The translations under genes and the position numbers were made by a program. Below the pieces are notes generated by a model. That model had not been told where the DNA came from and did no database searches. It was given only the letters and a program-made list of their open reading frames with translations. A DNA stretch of 46,700 bases, taken from an uncultured Roseburia sp. GTDB lineage: Bacteria; Bacillota; Clostridia; Lachnospirales; Lachnospiraceae. The DNA is taken from contig CANTEO010000014.1 of assembly GCA_947652855.1 (NCBI GenBank), positions 1 through 46,700 of the forward strand, written 5' to 3'. Below, piece after piece: positions 33,456 to 41,498 of the stretch; within the stretch, counting starts at the first letter, position 1; each line of letters begins with the position of its first letter.

Positions 33456-34736
33456 CTACTCTTTCGCCTCATCAATGGCTTTCCCAATGTCATGGCGCAT
33501 ATATTTATTCTCAAACGAAATCCACTCCGCAGCCACATACGCGTTCGCACGCGCCTCCTTCAAATCCCGGCCCTTCGCGGTAACGCCAAGCACGCGCCCG
33601 CCATTTGTCAAAACGCTTCCGTCCTCTCCCTGCTTCGTGCCGGCATGGAAACAGTAATAGCCGTCCCTGCCCTCAAACTGCTCCTCCCCGGTGACCGCAA
33701 AGCCCTTCTCATAGGAAACGGGATAGCCTTCCGACGCAAGCACGACGCAGACCGCGGCATTGTCCTCAAACTCCAGCGTCAACTGATCCAGCGTGCCGTC
33801 CACGCAAGCCTCCATCACGTCAATGATGTCATTCTTCATCCGGGGCAGCACCACCTGCGCCTCCGGGTCGCCAAACCTCGCATTGTACTCTAACACCTTC
33901 GGCCCGTCCTCCGTCAGCATCAGGCCAAAGAAAATCACGCCCTTAAACTCCCTTCCTTCAGCCGCCATCGCGTCTACCGTCTTCTGGTAAATCCGCTCCT
34001 TGCAGAACTGATCCACCTCCTCCGTATAAAACGGGCTTGGCGAAAACGTCCCCATCCCGCCCGTGTTTAAGCCCTTGTCGCCGTCCAAGGCGCGCTTATG
34101 GTCCTGCGCGGAAGAGAGGATCTGAATCGTCTTGCCGTCCACAAATGACAGCACGGAAACCTCACGTCCCGTCATAAACTCCTCCACGACCATCTGATTC
34201 CCGGCAGAGCCAAACTTCTTATCCTCCATGATTTCCTTCACGCCGCGCCTTGCCTCTTCCTTCGTATTGCAAATCAGCACGCCCTTGCCAAGCGCAAGGC
34301 CGTCCGCCTTCAACACAATCGGGAACCTCGCCGTCTCCAAATAAGAAAACGCGGCCGCAGGGTCGTCAAACGTCTCATACGCCGCCGTCGGAATGCCGTA
34401 TTTTTTCATCAAATCCTTAGAAAACGCCTTAGAGCCTTCCAGGATAGCCGCATTCTTCCTTGGGCCGAACACTTTCAGGCCCTCCGCCTCAAACGCGTCC
34501 ACAATGCCCCCGGCCAGCGGGTCATCCATCCCAATAATCGTAAAATCAATCGCCATCTCCTTGGCAAACGCCGTCAGCTTCTCAAACTCCATCGCGCCAA
34601 TCGGCACGCACTCCGCAATCCTGCCAATCCCGGCATTGCCCGGGGCGCAGTAAATTTGATCCACACGGCTGCTCTTCGCCACGCTTGCCGCAATCGCGTG
34701 CTCACGCCCGCCGCTCCCTACAATCAGTACTTTCAT
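33456..34736 (-). CDS. purD: Phosphoribosylamine-glycine ligase
   Basis: 426 residues, normal length. It starts MKVLIVGSGGREHAIA, followed by FTIIGMDDPLAGGIVD (family has GPExPLxxG), the ATP-grasp region IVLKADGLALGKGV, NTGGMGTFSPSPF and VLEYNARFGDPEAQVVLPR. It joins glycine to phosphoribosylamine using ATP, step 2 of purine synthesis. Its ATG overlaps the purN stop by four bases (ATGA), indicating translational coupling. Confidence 0.97.
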   Translation of the reverse strand: MKVLIVGSGGREHAIAASVAKSSRVDQIYCAPGNAGIGRIAECVPIGAMEFEKLTAFAKEMAIDFTIIGMDDPLAGGIVDAFEAEGLKVFGPRKNAAILEGSKAFSKDLMKKYGIPTAAYETFDDPAAAFSYLETARFPIVLKADGLALGKGVLICNTKEEARRGVKEIMEDKKFGSAGNQMVVEEFMTGREVSVLSFVDGKTIQILSSAQDHKRALDGDKGLNTGGMGTFSPSPFYTEEVDQFCKERIYQKTVDAMAAEGREFKGVIFFGLMLTEDGPKVLEYNARFGDPEAQVVLPRMKNDIIDVMEACVDGTLDQLTLEFEDNAAVCVVLASEGYPVSYEKGFAVTGEEQFEGRDGYYCFHAGTKQGEDGSVLTNGGRVLGVTAKGRDLKEARANAYVAAEWISFENKYMRHDIGKAIDEAKE

Positions 34737-35380
34737 GTCCGCTCCTTTCCTTCGCTATCCAAAACCCACGCCCGTCCGCCTTCCACCTTCACGCGTCCAT
34801 TCGCAATCAAGTCAATCGCCTGCGGGAGCAGCGTCCACTCCGCCTGCTCCATCACCCGCCGCTGCAGCGTCTCCGGCGTGTCGCCCTCCAAAACGTCAAC
34901 CGCCTTCTGCAAAAGAATCGGCCCGGTGTCCGTGCCTTCATCCACAAAATGCACCGTCGCCCCCGTCACCTTCACGCCGCGCTCCAGCACGCCCTCATGC
35001 ACCTTCAAGCCATAATAGCCCGTTCCGCAAAACGAGGGGATCAACGACGGATGAATATTGATGATTCTGTTCTTATATTCCGCAATCAGCTCCGGCGGGA
35101 TCACGACCAAAAACCCCGCCAAAACAATCAAATCCACCTGCGCCTCACGCAATGCCTCAAGAAGCTTCGCATGAAACGCGTCCCGGCTCTCAAACGCCTT
35201 CGGGGAGATGCACAGGGCGCGGACGCCCTTACTCTCCGCGCGCTTTAGGGCAAAGGCATTCTGATTGTTGCTGATGACGGCTTCAATTTGGCAATTCGTA
35301 ATCCGCCTCTCCTCAATCGCATCCAGAATGGCCTGCAAATTCGTGCCGCCGCCCGACACCAACACCGCAATCCTTAGCAT
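34733..35380 (-). CDS. purN: Phosphoribosylglycinamide formyltransferase
   Basis: 215 residues. It starts LRIAVLVSGGGTNLQAI, with the catalytic set N108 and H110 in INIHPSLIPSF and Asp in EGTDTGPIL. It formylates GAR using 10-formyl-tetrahydrofolate, step 3. It overlaps purM upstream by seven bases and purD downstream by four. Confidence 0.97.
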   Translation of the reverse strand: MLRIAVLVSGGGTNLQAILDAIEERRITNCQIEAVISNNQNAFALKRAESKGVRALCISPKAFESRDAFHAKLLEALREAQVDLIVLAGFLVVIPPELIAEYKNRIINIHPSLIPSFCGTGYYGLKVHEGVLERGVKVTGATVHFVDEGTDTGPILLQKAVDVLEGDTPETLQRRVMEQAEWTLLPQAIDLIANGRVKVEGGRAWVLDSEGKERT

Positions 35381-36399
35381 AAGTCCACGCCCTTTTCCCC
35401 ATCTTTTATCACGCCGACCACATAGGGCATATCTCCCGCGGCCTTTGCCGCCGCCATTGCCCGATCCACGTCCTCCTTCGCGACAGCCACCAGCATCCCA
35501 AGGCCCATATTATACGTATTGTACATCATCTTCTCCTCAATCTGCCCCACGCTTGCCAGCAAAGAGAAAATCGGGGGGATCGGATAGCTGCCCTTCTCAA
35601 TCACCGCGCGTTTCCCCTCCGGCAGCATCCGCGGCACATTCTCATAAAAGCCGCCGCCAGTGATATGGCTGCAGGCCTTCACCTTAACGCCCGCGTCCTT
35701 TATGCCCTTCAGCGCCTTCACGTAAATCCTGGTCGGCGTCAAAAGCGCCTCCCCAAGCGTCGCGCCAAGCTCCTCATGGTATGTATGGAGCGCGTCCAAT
35801 TCCATCGGAAACACCTTACGCACCAAAGAAAAGCCGTTCGAATGCACGCCAGAGCTCTTAAGCCCCAAAATCACGTCGCCCGCGCAAACGTCATTTCCGG
35901 TAATAATATCCTTCTCATCCACAACGCCGACGGCAAAGCCCGCCAAATCGTACTCCTCTTCCGGCATCAGTCCCGGATGCTCCGCCGTCTCGCCGCCAAT
36001 CAGCGCCGCGCCCGACTGCTTGCAGCCCTCGGCCACGCCCTTCACGATTTCGGCAATCTTTTCCGGGTAATTCTTGCCGCACGCAATATAATCCAGGAAA
36101 AACAGCGGCTCGGCCCCCGCGCAGGCAATGTCATTCACGCACATCGCCACGCAGTCAATCCCAATCGTGTCATGCTTGCCCAACAAAAACGCCAGCTTAA
36201 TCTTCGTCCCCACGCCGTCCGTCCCCGACACCAGCGTCGGCTTTTCCATCTGCTTAAATTTCTCCACGGAAAACGCCCCAGAAAAGCCGCCAAGGCCCGT
36301 CAGCACTTCGCTCCGCATCGTTTCCTGCACGTGCCTCTTCATCAGCTCCACCGACTTGTATCCCGCCTCAATGTCTACGCCCGCTTTTTTATAATCCAT
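35374..36399 (-). CDS. purM: Phosphoribosylformylglycinamidine cyclo-ligase
   Basis: 341 residues, usual length. Recognised by DYKKAGVDIEAGYKSVE at the start, VSGTDGVGTKIKLA, CVNDIACAGAEPLFFLDYIA, GGETAEHPGLMP, DVILGLKSSGVHSNGFSL and HITGGGFYENVPR. It closes FGAM to AIR, step 5. It follows purE by 27 bases. Confidence 0.97.
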   Translation of the reverse strand: MDYKKAGVDIEAGYKSVELMKRHVQETMRSEVLTGLGGFSGAFSVEKFKQMEKPTLVSGTDGVGTKIKLAFLLGKHDTIGIDCVAMCVNDIACAGAEPLFFLDYIACGKNYPEKIAEIVKGVAEGCKQSGAALIGGETAEHPGLMPEEEYDLAGFAVGVVDEKDIITGNDVCAGDVILGLKSSGVHSNGFSLVRKVFPMELDALHTYHEELGATLGEALLTPTRIYVKALKGIKDAGVKVKACSHITGGGFYENVPRMLPEGKRAVIEKGSYPIPPIFSLLASVGQIEEKMMYNTYNMGLGMLVAVAKEDVDRAMAAAKAAGDMPYVVGVIKDGEKGVDLC

Positions 36400-36426
36400 C
36401 CTTCTATCCTTCCTCCTTGCCAGCCC

Positions 36427-36933
36427 TTATTTCACATACGCCTTGTATCCGACTTCCTTCAGCCTCGCGTCCTTCGCCTGCACCTGCCCTTTCAGCTCCT
36501 TCGCATACTCCTTTAAGCGGCTCAGCAAGCCCTCATCGCTCACCGCCAGAATCTTCGCCGCCAAAAGCGCCGCGTTCGCCCCGCCGTTAATGGCGACAGT
36601 CGCGACCGGGATCCCAGACGGCATCTGCACAATCGAATACAGGGAATCCCGCCCGCCCAAAGACGTCGTATGCATCGGAATGCCAATGACAGGCATCGGG
36701 AAAATCGCCGCGCACATCCCAGGAAGGTGCGCCGCCATGCCCGCCCCCGCAATAATGACCTTAAAGCCCTTTTCCTCCGCCGAATTGGCATAGTCAAAAA
36801 ACACATCCGGCTCCCTGTGCGCAGAAATAATCGTCATCTCATAGTCCACGCCTAACTGCTCCAGCACATCCGCCGCCTTCGCCATTACGGGCATATCTGA
36901 ATCGCTGCCCATTACAATCCCTACCTTTGCCAT
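36427..36933 (-). CDS. purE: 5-(carboxyamino)imidazole ribonucleotide mutase / AIR carboxylase
   Basis: 168 residues from the ATG at 36933 with AGGAG seven bases upstream. Motifs are VGIVMGSDSDMPVM, IISAHREPD, IAGAGMAAHLPGMCA and SLGGRDSLYSIVQMPSGIPVATVAI. It makes CAIR in step 6. No purK is visible nearby, so either purK is elsewhere or N5-CAIR is not used. It lies 19 bases after the M29 aminopeptidase gene. Confidence 0.96.
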   Translation of the reverse strand: MAKVGIVMGSDSDMPVMAKAADVLEQLGVDYEMTIISAHREPDVFFDYANSAEEKGFKVIIAGAGMAAHLPGMCAAIFPMPVIGIPMHTTSLGGRDSLYSIVQMPSGIPVATVAINGGANAALLAAKILAVSDEGLLSRLKEYAKELKGQVQAKDARLKEVGYKAYVK

Positions 36934-36952
36934 AATTGCTCTCCTTTTCTCT

Positions 36953-39049
36953 CTATCTTTCAATGGTTTTCAAAGCTTCCTCCAAAGGCGCGTTCAGCGC
37001 CTCCGTCCCGGGAACCGCAAATCTCCCGTCCCGAATGACATATGAGACGCTCCCATCCGCCCTCACCGCCGCAATCTCATCCAGCTCCTCATACGGAACC
37101 GTAATATCCGTGTGGCAGTGAAAATACGCCTTCTCCTTCTCTTCCTTCCGTAAAATGGAAACGGCATTGTCCCGTGCGACAATCTCCTTTCCATTCGGGT
37201 TAAAGACCTTCGTGTCCTCCGCATAGGAATAGCACGTGTCGCCAACCGCAAAGTGCGGGCCCATCTTTTCGGCAATCAAAATCGGGAGCCTGTCCTCAAT
37301 CCGGTGCGCGCGAGCCATCCGGTACGCCGCCGTGTTCGTCCCAATCGCAAACTCGCCCATCGGCAGCGTGTCATGCCGCTTCAACAAATTCTCCCGCACA
37401 AAGCGCCGGCCCTCCTCTGCATCCTCAAAATTAGAGCAGCCGTAAGAAACCACCATGCCCTCCGAAAACACAAGCTCCAAATCCACATACCGAAGCCCCT
37501 CCAAAAACACCTCCGACACATGAAGCGTCCCATGCGTTCCAGAAAGCACAGGAGAAGTAAACACCTCCCCAACTGGGATATTCACGTCAGCCACGCAATT
37601 TTCAAACGCCGTCTCCGTCTCAGGATCCCGAAGCGGGCAAATGCCCACCCAAAGATCCGTCCGATTGGATCCCTTCCCGGTAATATGCACCGTCCGCGCC
37701 GTGTCCAGCACGTCAATCAGCCTCTGCTGCATCGCTTCATATTCCAAAGAGTCCAACGTATTAATGCGCGCCGTCTCCCGAAAAATCTCCTCAAACGAGC
37801 CGCCAATCGCAGGCGACGGATACGCAATCATCGTAAAGCTGCGCTCATCCCCCGGAATATACGCATTCATCAGCTGCCCCATCCTGCTCATTTGATACAC
37901 CGCAATGCTATCCTGCTCCGCGGCAAACTGCAGCGCCTCCGCCTTAAGCTTAGGCGAAAACGGCGGCTCCCCAAACGTCTCCGTCACCGCCGGCCCTGCG
38001 TGGCGGGCCGCCTGCGCCTTATACTTTTCAAACGCGGCCCGCATCGCCTCCATGCGCCGCTCCACAAACGCCTTATCCAAATAAACAGCGCTGTCCGCCT
38101 TATGGTCAAACTCAAATTGACGATTTGGGGAAACAGAGCAGCAGCCGCGGCGGCCGCCTCCACCTCTGCCAAAAGAAGACGACGGGCAGCGAAACGCAGT
38201 CGCCTTCAAATTCAGCTTCGCAAAATTACGGATCACGGCGCGCATCACCCGCTCAAAGCCAATCGGGTATTCCAGGCAGACAGTTTCCTTTTTCGACAAA
38301 TCCTTGCCCATCTTCTGATACCCCACCCGAAACCCTTCCGTCACGGCATCTGCCATAGACTGAATCTCCTTCTCGGGCAAGCCGTTTAAAAACTGCGCCG
38401 TCTTACGCTCACAGTCTCCGACATACTCCCCATAGCGGTACAGATAGCGCAGATCGTCAAGGTCGGACTGCATCACGATGCCCGTAAAAAAATCATACTC
38501 CGGCTCCACCATGTCCCGCACCTTATCTTCCGCAAACAGCTCACTGTAATCATAGAAGAAGCCATACAAAATCCGCCGCACCTCGTCCGCCTCCGGCTCC
38601 TCCTCCCAGGCAAAGCTGCCATAAACCTCCAAAAACAGCTCCATCCATAGGACGACGCCCTCTCTGCGCCCCTCAAAGGCAGGCCCAATCGCGGCGCGAA
38701 GCTCCACGCTCAAAAACGAAAGCAGCGGCCCAAACGGCGTCCCCAAAGCACGCGCCGTCGCCGCGGGGTTCAGATAGCTGTCCTCATACTGCTCCGGGAG
38801 AATCTCCTCATGCAAAGCCTGATTGTCCCTCTCGCATTCCTCCAACGTCCTATTGTCCAGCTCCCCTGCCTCCTGCCTGCGCAAAATCCCATCCACAAGG
38901 CAAAGAAACCCGGCCGTTTTCCGAAAATAATCCCGATAGCGCCCGGCCACGCAAGCCTCCTGGCAGATTTCCGCAATGCGCCCCGCCGCCAAGGCATGCC
39001 GCTCCTTCACATTTTCATTCGACACTTTAAAAAAATCCTGATATCCCAT
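36953..39049 (-). CDS. M29-family aminopeptidase with long N-terminal extension
   Basis: 698 residues, compared with about 400 for classic AmpS/PepS. The last 370 residues are the M29 domain: LWVGICPLRDPETETAF, a first Glu in NIPVGEVFTSP, a second in LPMGEFAIGTNTAAY, His in KMGPHFAVGDTC and the HCHTDI ligand pair. The first 320 residues are mostly helical with a Cys/Gly-rich patch (FGRGGGGRRGCC) and are unassigned. It trims N-terminal residues from peptides in the cytoplasm. ATG at 39049 has GGAG seven bases upstream; a GTG precedes it. The gene joins the HD gene and purE with gaps of about 20 bases. Confidence 0.88.
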   Translation of the reverse strand: MGYQDFFKVSNENVKERHALAAGRIAEICQEACVAGRYRDYFRKTAGFLCLVDGILRRQEAGELDNRTLEECERDNQALHEEILPEQYEDSYLNPAATARALGTPFGPLLSFLSVELRAAIGPAFEGRREGVVLWMELFLEVYGSFAWEEEPEADEVRRILYGFFYDYSELFAEDKVRDMVEPEYDFFTGIVMQSDLDDLRYLYRYGEYVGDCERKTAQFLNGLPEKEIQSMADAVTEGFRVGYQKMGKDLSKKETVCLEYPIGFERVMRAVIRNFAKLNLKATAFRCPSSSFGRGGGGRRGCCSVSPNRQFEFDHKADSAVYLDKAFVERRMEAMRAAFEKYKAQAARHAGPAVTETFGEPPFSPKLKAEALQFAAEQDSIAVYQMSRMGQLMNAYIPGDERSFTMIAYPSPAIGGSFEEIFRETARINTLDSLEYEAMQQRLIDVLDTARTVHITGKGSNRTDLWVGICPLRDPETETAFENCVADVNIPVGEVFTSPVLSGTHGTLHVSEVFLEGLRYVDLELVFSEGMVVSYGCSNFEDAEEGRRFVRENLLKRHDTLPMGEFAIGTNTAAYRMARAHRIEDRLPILIAEKMGPHFAVGDTCYSYAEDTKVFNPNGKEIVARDNAVSILRKEEKEKAYFHCHTDITVPYEELDEIAAVRADGSVSYVIRDGRFAVPGTEALNAPLEEALKTIER

Positions 39050-39072
39050 CACACCGCTCCAAACACATCCAA

Positions 39073-39654
39073 TTACGACAGATTCCCGTTCTCAATGCTT
39101 TCTTCAATCAATCCCCTGGCATAGTCCCACAGCGCCTCGCTGCCCTCATTCGTCCGCGCGTTCCGCTCAAACACCCAGGACGGCCGCACATGATGCTCCT
39201 TCCAGGACTTCCCGCCGGACGCATGGTTTAAAAGCAGCGGCTGCACCTTATCCAACGTATTGACAAATTTCGCCTCCGGCGTCTCCATCGCCTCAAACTC
39301 CTCCCAAAGCGCAAGGCATTCCTCGCGCTGCCCCGGGGGCAGCATCCCATAAATCCGATCCGCCGCCTTCCTTTCACGCTCCCCCTTCGTCTGGTTTCCA
39401 TCCCGGTCATACGCATACGTATCTCCCGCGTCAATCTCCACCACGTCGTGCAGCAGCGCCATCTTCACCGCCTTTAAGACGTCAATCTCCTCATTCGCGT
39501 ACTCCGCAAGCAAAAACGCCATCACCGCCATATGCCAGGCGTGCTCCGCGTCCCCCTCCTTCCGGCTGCCGTCCGCAAGGTATGTTTGACGCTCAATCTC
39601 CTTTTGCCTGTCAAGCTCTAACACAAATTCCATCTGCCGCCTTAACCGCTCCAT
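39073..39654 (-). CDS. HD-domain phosphohydrolase (YfbR/HDDC2-like)
   Basis: 193 residues from the ATG at 39654 with AAAGGAG upstream; the frame runs back to 39933 without such a site. The metal-binding pattern is H in DAEHAWHMA, HD in ALLHDVVEIDAGD, with Glu and Asp of EIDAGDT, and a late Asp in NTLDKVQPLL. Close relatives are 5'-deoxyribonucleotidases acting on dNMPs. In a pyrimidine/purine gene series a nucleotide role fits, but this is inference. Confidence 0.88.
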   Translation of the reverse strand: MERLRRQMEFVLELDRQKEIERQTYLADGSRKEGDAEHAWHMAVMAFLLAEYANEEIDVLKAVKMALLHDVVEIDAGDTYAYDRDGNQTKGERERKAADRIYGMLPPGQREECLALWEEFEAMETPEAKFVNTLDKVQPLLLNHASGGKSWKEHHVRPSWVFERNARTNEGSEALWDYARGLIEESIENGNLS

Positions 39655-39671
39655 CCTTGCTCCTTTCCGCA

Positions 39672-39995
39672 TCACTGCATCACAAACCCAACGGCATACA
39701 GCGCGATCCAGGCGCCAGAAGCCAACAGGGACAAAACCACGGACGCCACGGGAAGGCCGCGGAACACATCCTCCTCCCGAACGCTCCTCACCGCCTGCAC
39801 AAACGCCGCGGCCGCCGTAAACAGCGCCAAAATCCCGACGCTCCCCAGATACACGCTCCCGTTCCCCTTCTGCGTAAACGAGGAAAACACCAGATAAATC
39901 AACGCAAAGATGGATGCCGACGCCAAAACGCACGCCAGCATCCCTCTCCTCGAATGTTTTTTCTTCGTAAATTTATAATGATTCTTCCGACCCAT
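39672..39995 (-). CDS. Small membrane protein with three helices (DUF6142-like)
   Basis: 107 residues from the ATG at 39995 with GGAGGAAAAG upstream. A basic N-terminus (KNHYKFTKKKHSRRG) precedes hydrophobic segments at about 21-40, 52-72 and 84-105. It resembles small Lachnospiraceae proteins I remember as DUF6142, an assignment I cannot check here. It overlaps the VanZ-like gene by 23 bases. Confidence 0.65.
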   Translation of the reverse strand: MGRKNHYKFTKKKHSRRGMLACVLASASIFALIYLVFSSFTQKGNGSVYLGSVGILALFTAAAAFVQAVRSVREEDVFRGLPVASVVLSLLASGAWIALYAVGFVMQ

Positions 39996-40467
39996 CTTTT
40001 CCTCCAGGCGGCCGTACCCGCCATGCCCTGCCAAACATCCAATAAATAAGAAAGCCTAAAACGCCGCCCACCGTATTCAAAAACACATCGTCCACATCAA
40101 AGCATCCCACTTTAAACAGAAGCTGCATCACCTCCACGCCAAGGCTGAACTCAAACGCAAACATGGAAGTCAAAAGCAGGCTCCTGCACTTTGGAAACAG
40201 CCGGGGCAAAAAAACGCCAAAAGGCAGGAAAGCGGCGACATTGCCAAACAAATTCAGCAGCACAGGCCCTAAGCCCAACGTTTCACGATACACCCAAAAA
40301 CGCCTGATCTCCTTAAAAAGCGTCAGGTTGTAGTGGTATGTGCGCTCCGCATAGGCCCTCTCCAACCTGTCCGCAAAAAACAGAAAGTAGCTAAGCAGCG
40401 CAAGATACGCCGCAAACAGCAAAATCTCCCATCCAAAAACCCATTTCTTCCTGTTTTTTCCCTTCAA
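39973..40467 (-). CDS. VanZ-like membrane protein
   Basis: 164 residues with about four membrane helices. Features of the VanZ family are NLFGNVAAFLPFGVFLP, ALLSYFLFF, the SLGVEVMQLLF Glu-rich segment and VDDVFLNTVGGVLGFLI. The name comes from teicoplanin resistance, but most members are of unknown role; resistance should not be assumed here. It follows pyrE by 12 bases. Confidence 0.88.
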   Translation of the reverse strand: MKGKNRKKWVFGWEILLFAAYLALLSYFLFFADRLERAYAERTYHYNLTLFKEIRRFWVYRETLGLGPVLLNLFGNVAAFLPFGVFLPRLFPKCRSLLLTSMFAFEFSLGVEVMQLLFKVGCFDVDDVFLNTVGGVLGFLIYWMFGRAWRVRPPGGKDGSEESL

Positions 40468-40479
40468 CCTTTCCTCCCG

Positions 40480-41163
40480 TCACTCTTTTTTCACTCCATA
40501 CTCTCTATAGTATTCATCAATCGCCGCTTTTAATGTATCGTCTATCACAATTTTTCCCTGGCAGGGGCGGTTATAAAGCGCCTCCGCCACTTCCGCCATG
40601 CTCACAATCGCGTTCGCGGGAAATCCATACGTCTCACGAATTTCATCCAGCGCGCTAACCTTCCCGCCAAGCCCCACTTCCATGCGGTTTAACGAAACCA
40701 TCAGGCCCAAAATCTCAACATCGGCCTGCGCCCGCAGAATCGGGATCGTCTCCTCCATAGACTTTCCAGAGGTCGTCACATCCTCAATCACCACAACCCT
40801 GTCGCCATCCTTTAGCTTGCTCCCAAGCAAAATCCCCGCGTCCCCATGATCCTTCGCCTCTTTACGGTTCGAGCAATACCGGATCTCCTTCCCATACAGC
40901 TTAGAAAACGCCATGCAAGTCGCAACGCTGAGCGGAATCCCTTTATACGCCGGCCCAAACAGCACGTCAAACTCCGTCCCATACGCTTCGCAGATCGCCT
41001 TCGCGTAAAACTCTCCCAAGCGCATCAGCTGCGCCCCCGTGACATATGCCCCCGCGTTCATGAAAAACGGCGACTTCCTTCCGCTTTTCAATGTAAAGCT
41101 GCCAAACTTTAACACGCCGCACTCTACCATAAACTCAATAAATTCTGTCTTGTATGCCTCCAT
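40480..41163 (-). CDS. pyrE: Orotate phosphoribosyltransferase
   Basis: 227 residues. The PRPP-binding loop VVVIEDVTTSGKS (123-135) and the flexible loop NRKEAKDHGDAG are clear, along with KSGRKSPFFMNAG and FGPAYKGIPLS. It makes OMP from orotate. A GGGAGAGGAACGG site supports the ATG at 41163. It is the first gene in the long minus-strand series, with a 185-base leader and its own promoter; other pyr genes are not present in the window. Confidence 0.96.
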   Translation of the reverse strand: MEAYKTEFIEFMVECGVLKFGSFTLKSGRKSPFFMNAGAYVTGAQLMRLGEFYAKAICEAYGTEFDVLFGPAYKGIPLSVATCMAFSKLYGKEIRYCSNRKEAKDHGDAGILLGSKLKDGDRVVVIEDVTTSGKSMEETIPILRAQADVEILGLMVSLNRMEVGLGGKVSALDEIRETYGFPANAIVSMAEVAEALYNRPCQGKIVIDDTLKAAIDEYYREYGVKKE

Positions 41164-41498
41164 AATCCGTTCCTCTCCCTATTTTCAGCTTTTGACCGTC
41201 ATGTCCTCGTTAACGTTTCCGTCACCGCGCAAATTTACACCGACCCTGCCATGCATTTCCTTTCCATTTCGTCATTTTATCAATCGCCCGTTCTTTTTTC
41301 ATTGGTTTACATTTGTATGATAAATATAGAAGGAAAAGCATAGATATATTTTGAAGTATATCATTAAATCTGTTCCCTTTCAATATACAAATCCAATCTG
41401 TTTCCATATTCGCGTCCACTCATCTATGATGGGGCCACAAAAGCTGCCGAACCCTCCGCCAGCGATAGGACACGCTGGCCTTCGTTGCTTGCCAGCTA
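41164..41498. other. pyrE leader and upstream region
   Basis: No gene is supported, although a frame on the minus strand (41222-41344) could encode a basic peptide of about 40 residues without a ribosome binding site. A GCCAGCG/CGCTGGC hairpin at 41458-41479 follows the methylase stop but lacks a T-run. The pyrE promoter lies at 41355-41383. I see no PyrR-type or uracil-attenuator pattern I could defend. Confidence 0.5.
41355..41383 (-). promoter_or_regulatory. Promoter for pyrE and the following gene series
   Basis: Minus-strand TTGAAA (41378-41383), a 17-base spacer and TATACT (41355-41360). Start near 41348 gives a leader of about 185 bases before pyrE. Confidence 0.65.

Noticed and set aside
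31452..33893. Several long plus-strand frames (290, 175 and 296 codons)
   Set aside because: They lie antisense to the radical SAM, HAD and purD genes, show the same artificial His/Arg/Pro composition and lack starts with ribosome binding sites.
35665..36516. A 283-codon plus-strand frame
   Set aside because: Antisense shadow of purM and purE, both of which are unmistakable.
37253..38389. A 378-codon open frame on the plus strand
   Set aside because: It is antisense to the M29 aminopeptidase gene, extremely Arg/His/Pro-rich, has no ribosome binding site and matches nothing; it results from the GC bias of the real gene.
39973..40467. Glycopeptide resistance from the VanZ-like gene
   Set aside because: VanZ-like proteins are widespread without resistance function, and no vanHAX or vanRS genes are present.
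41458..41479. Rho-independent terminator after the large methylase
   Set aside because: The 7-bp hairpin is followed by G-rich sequence, not T residues, on the relevant strand.
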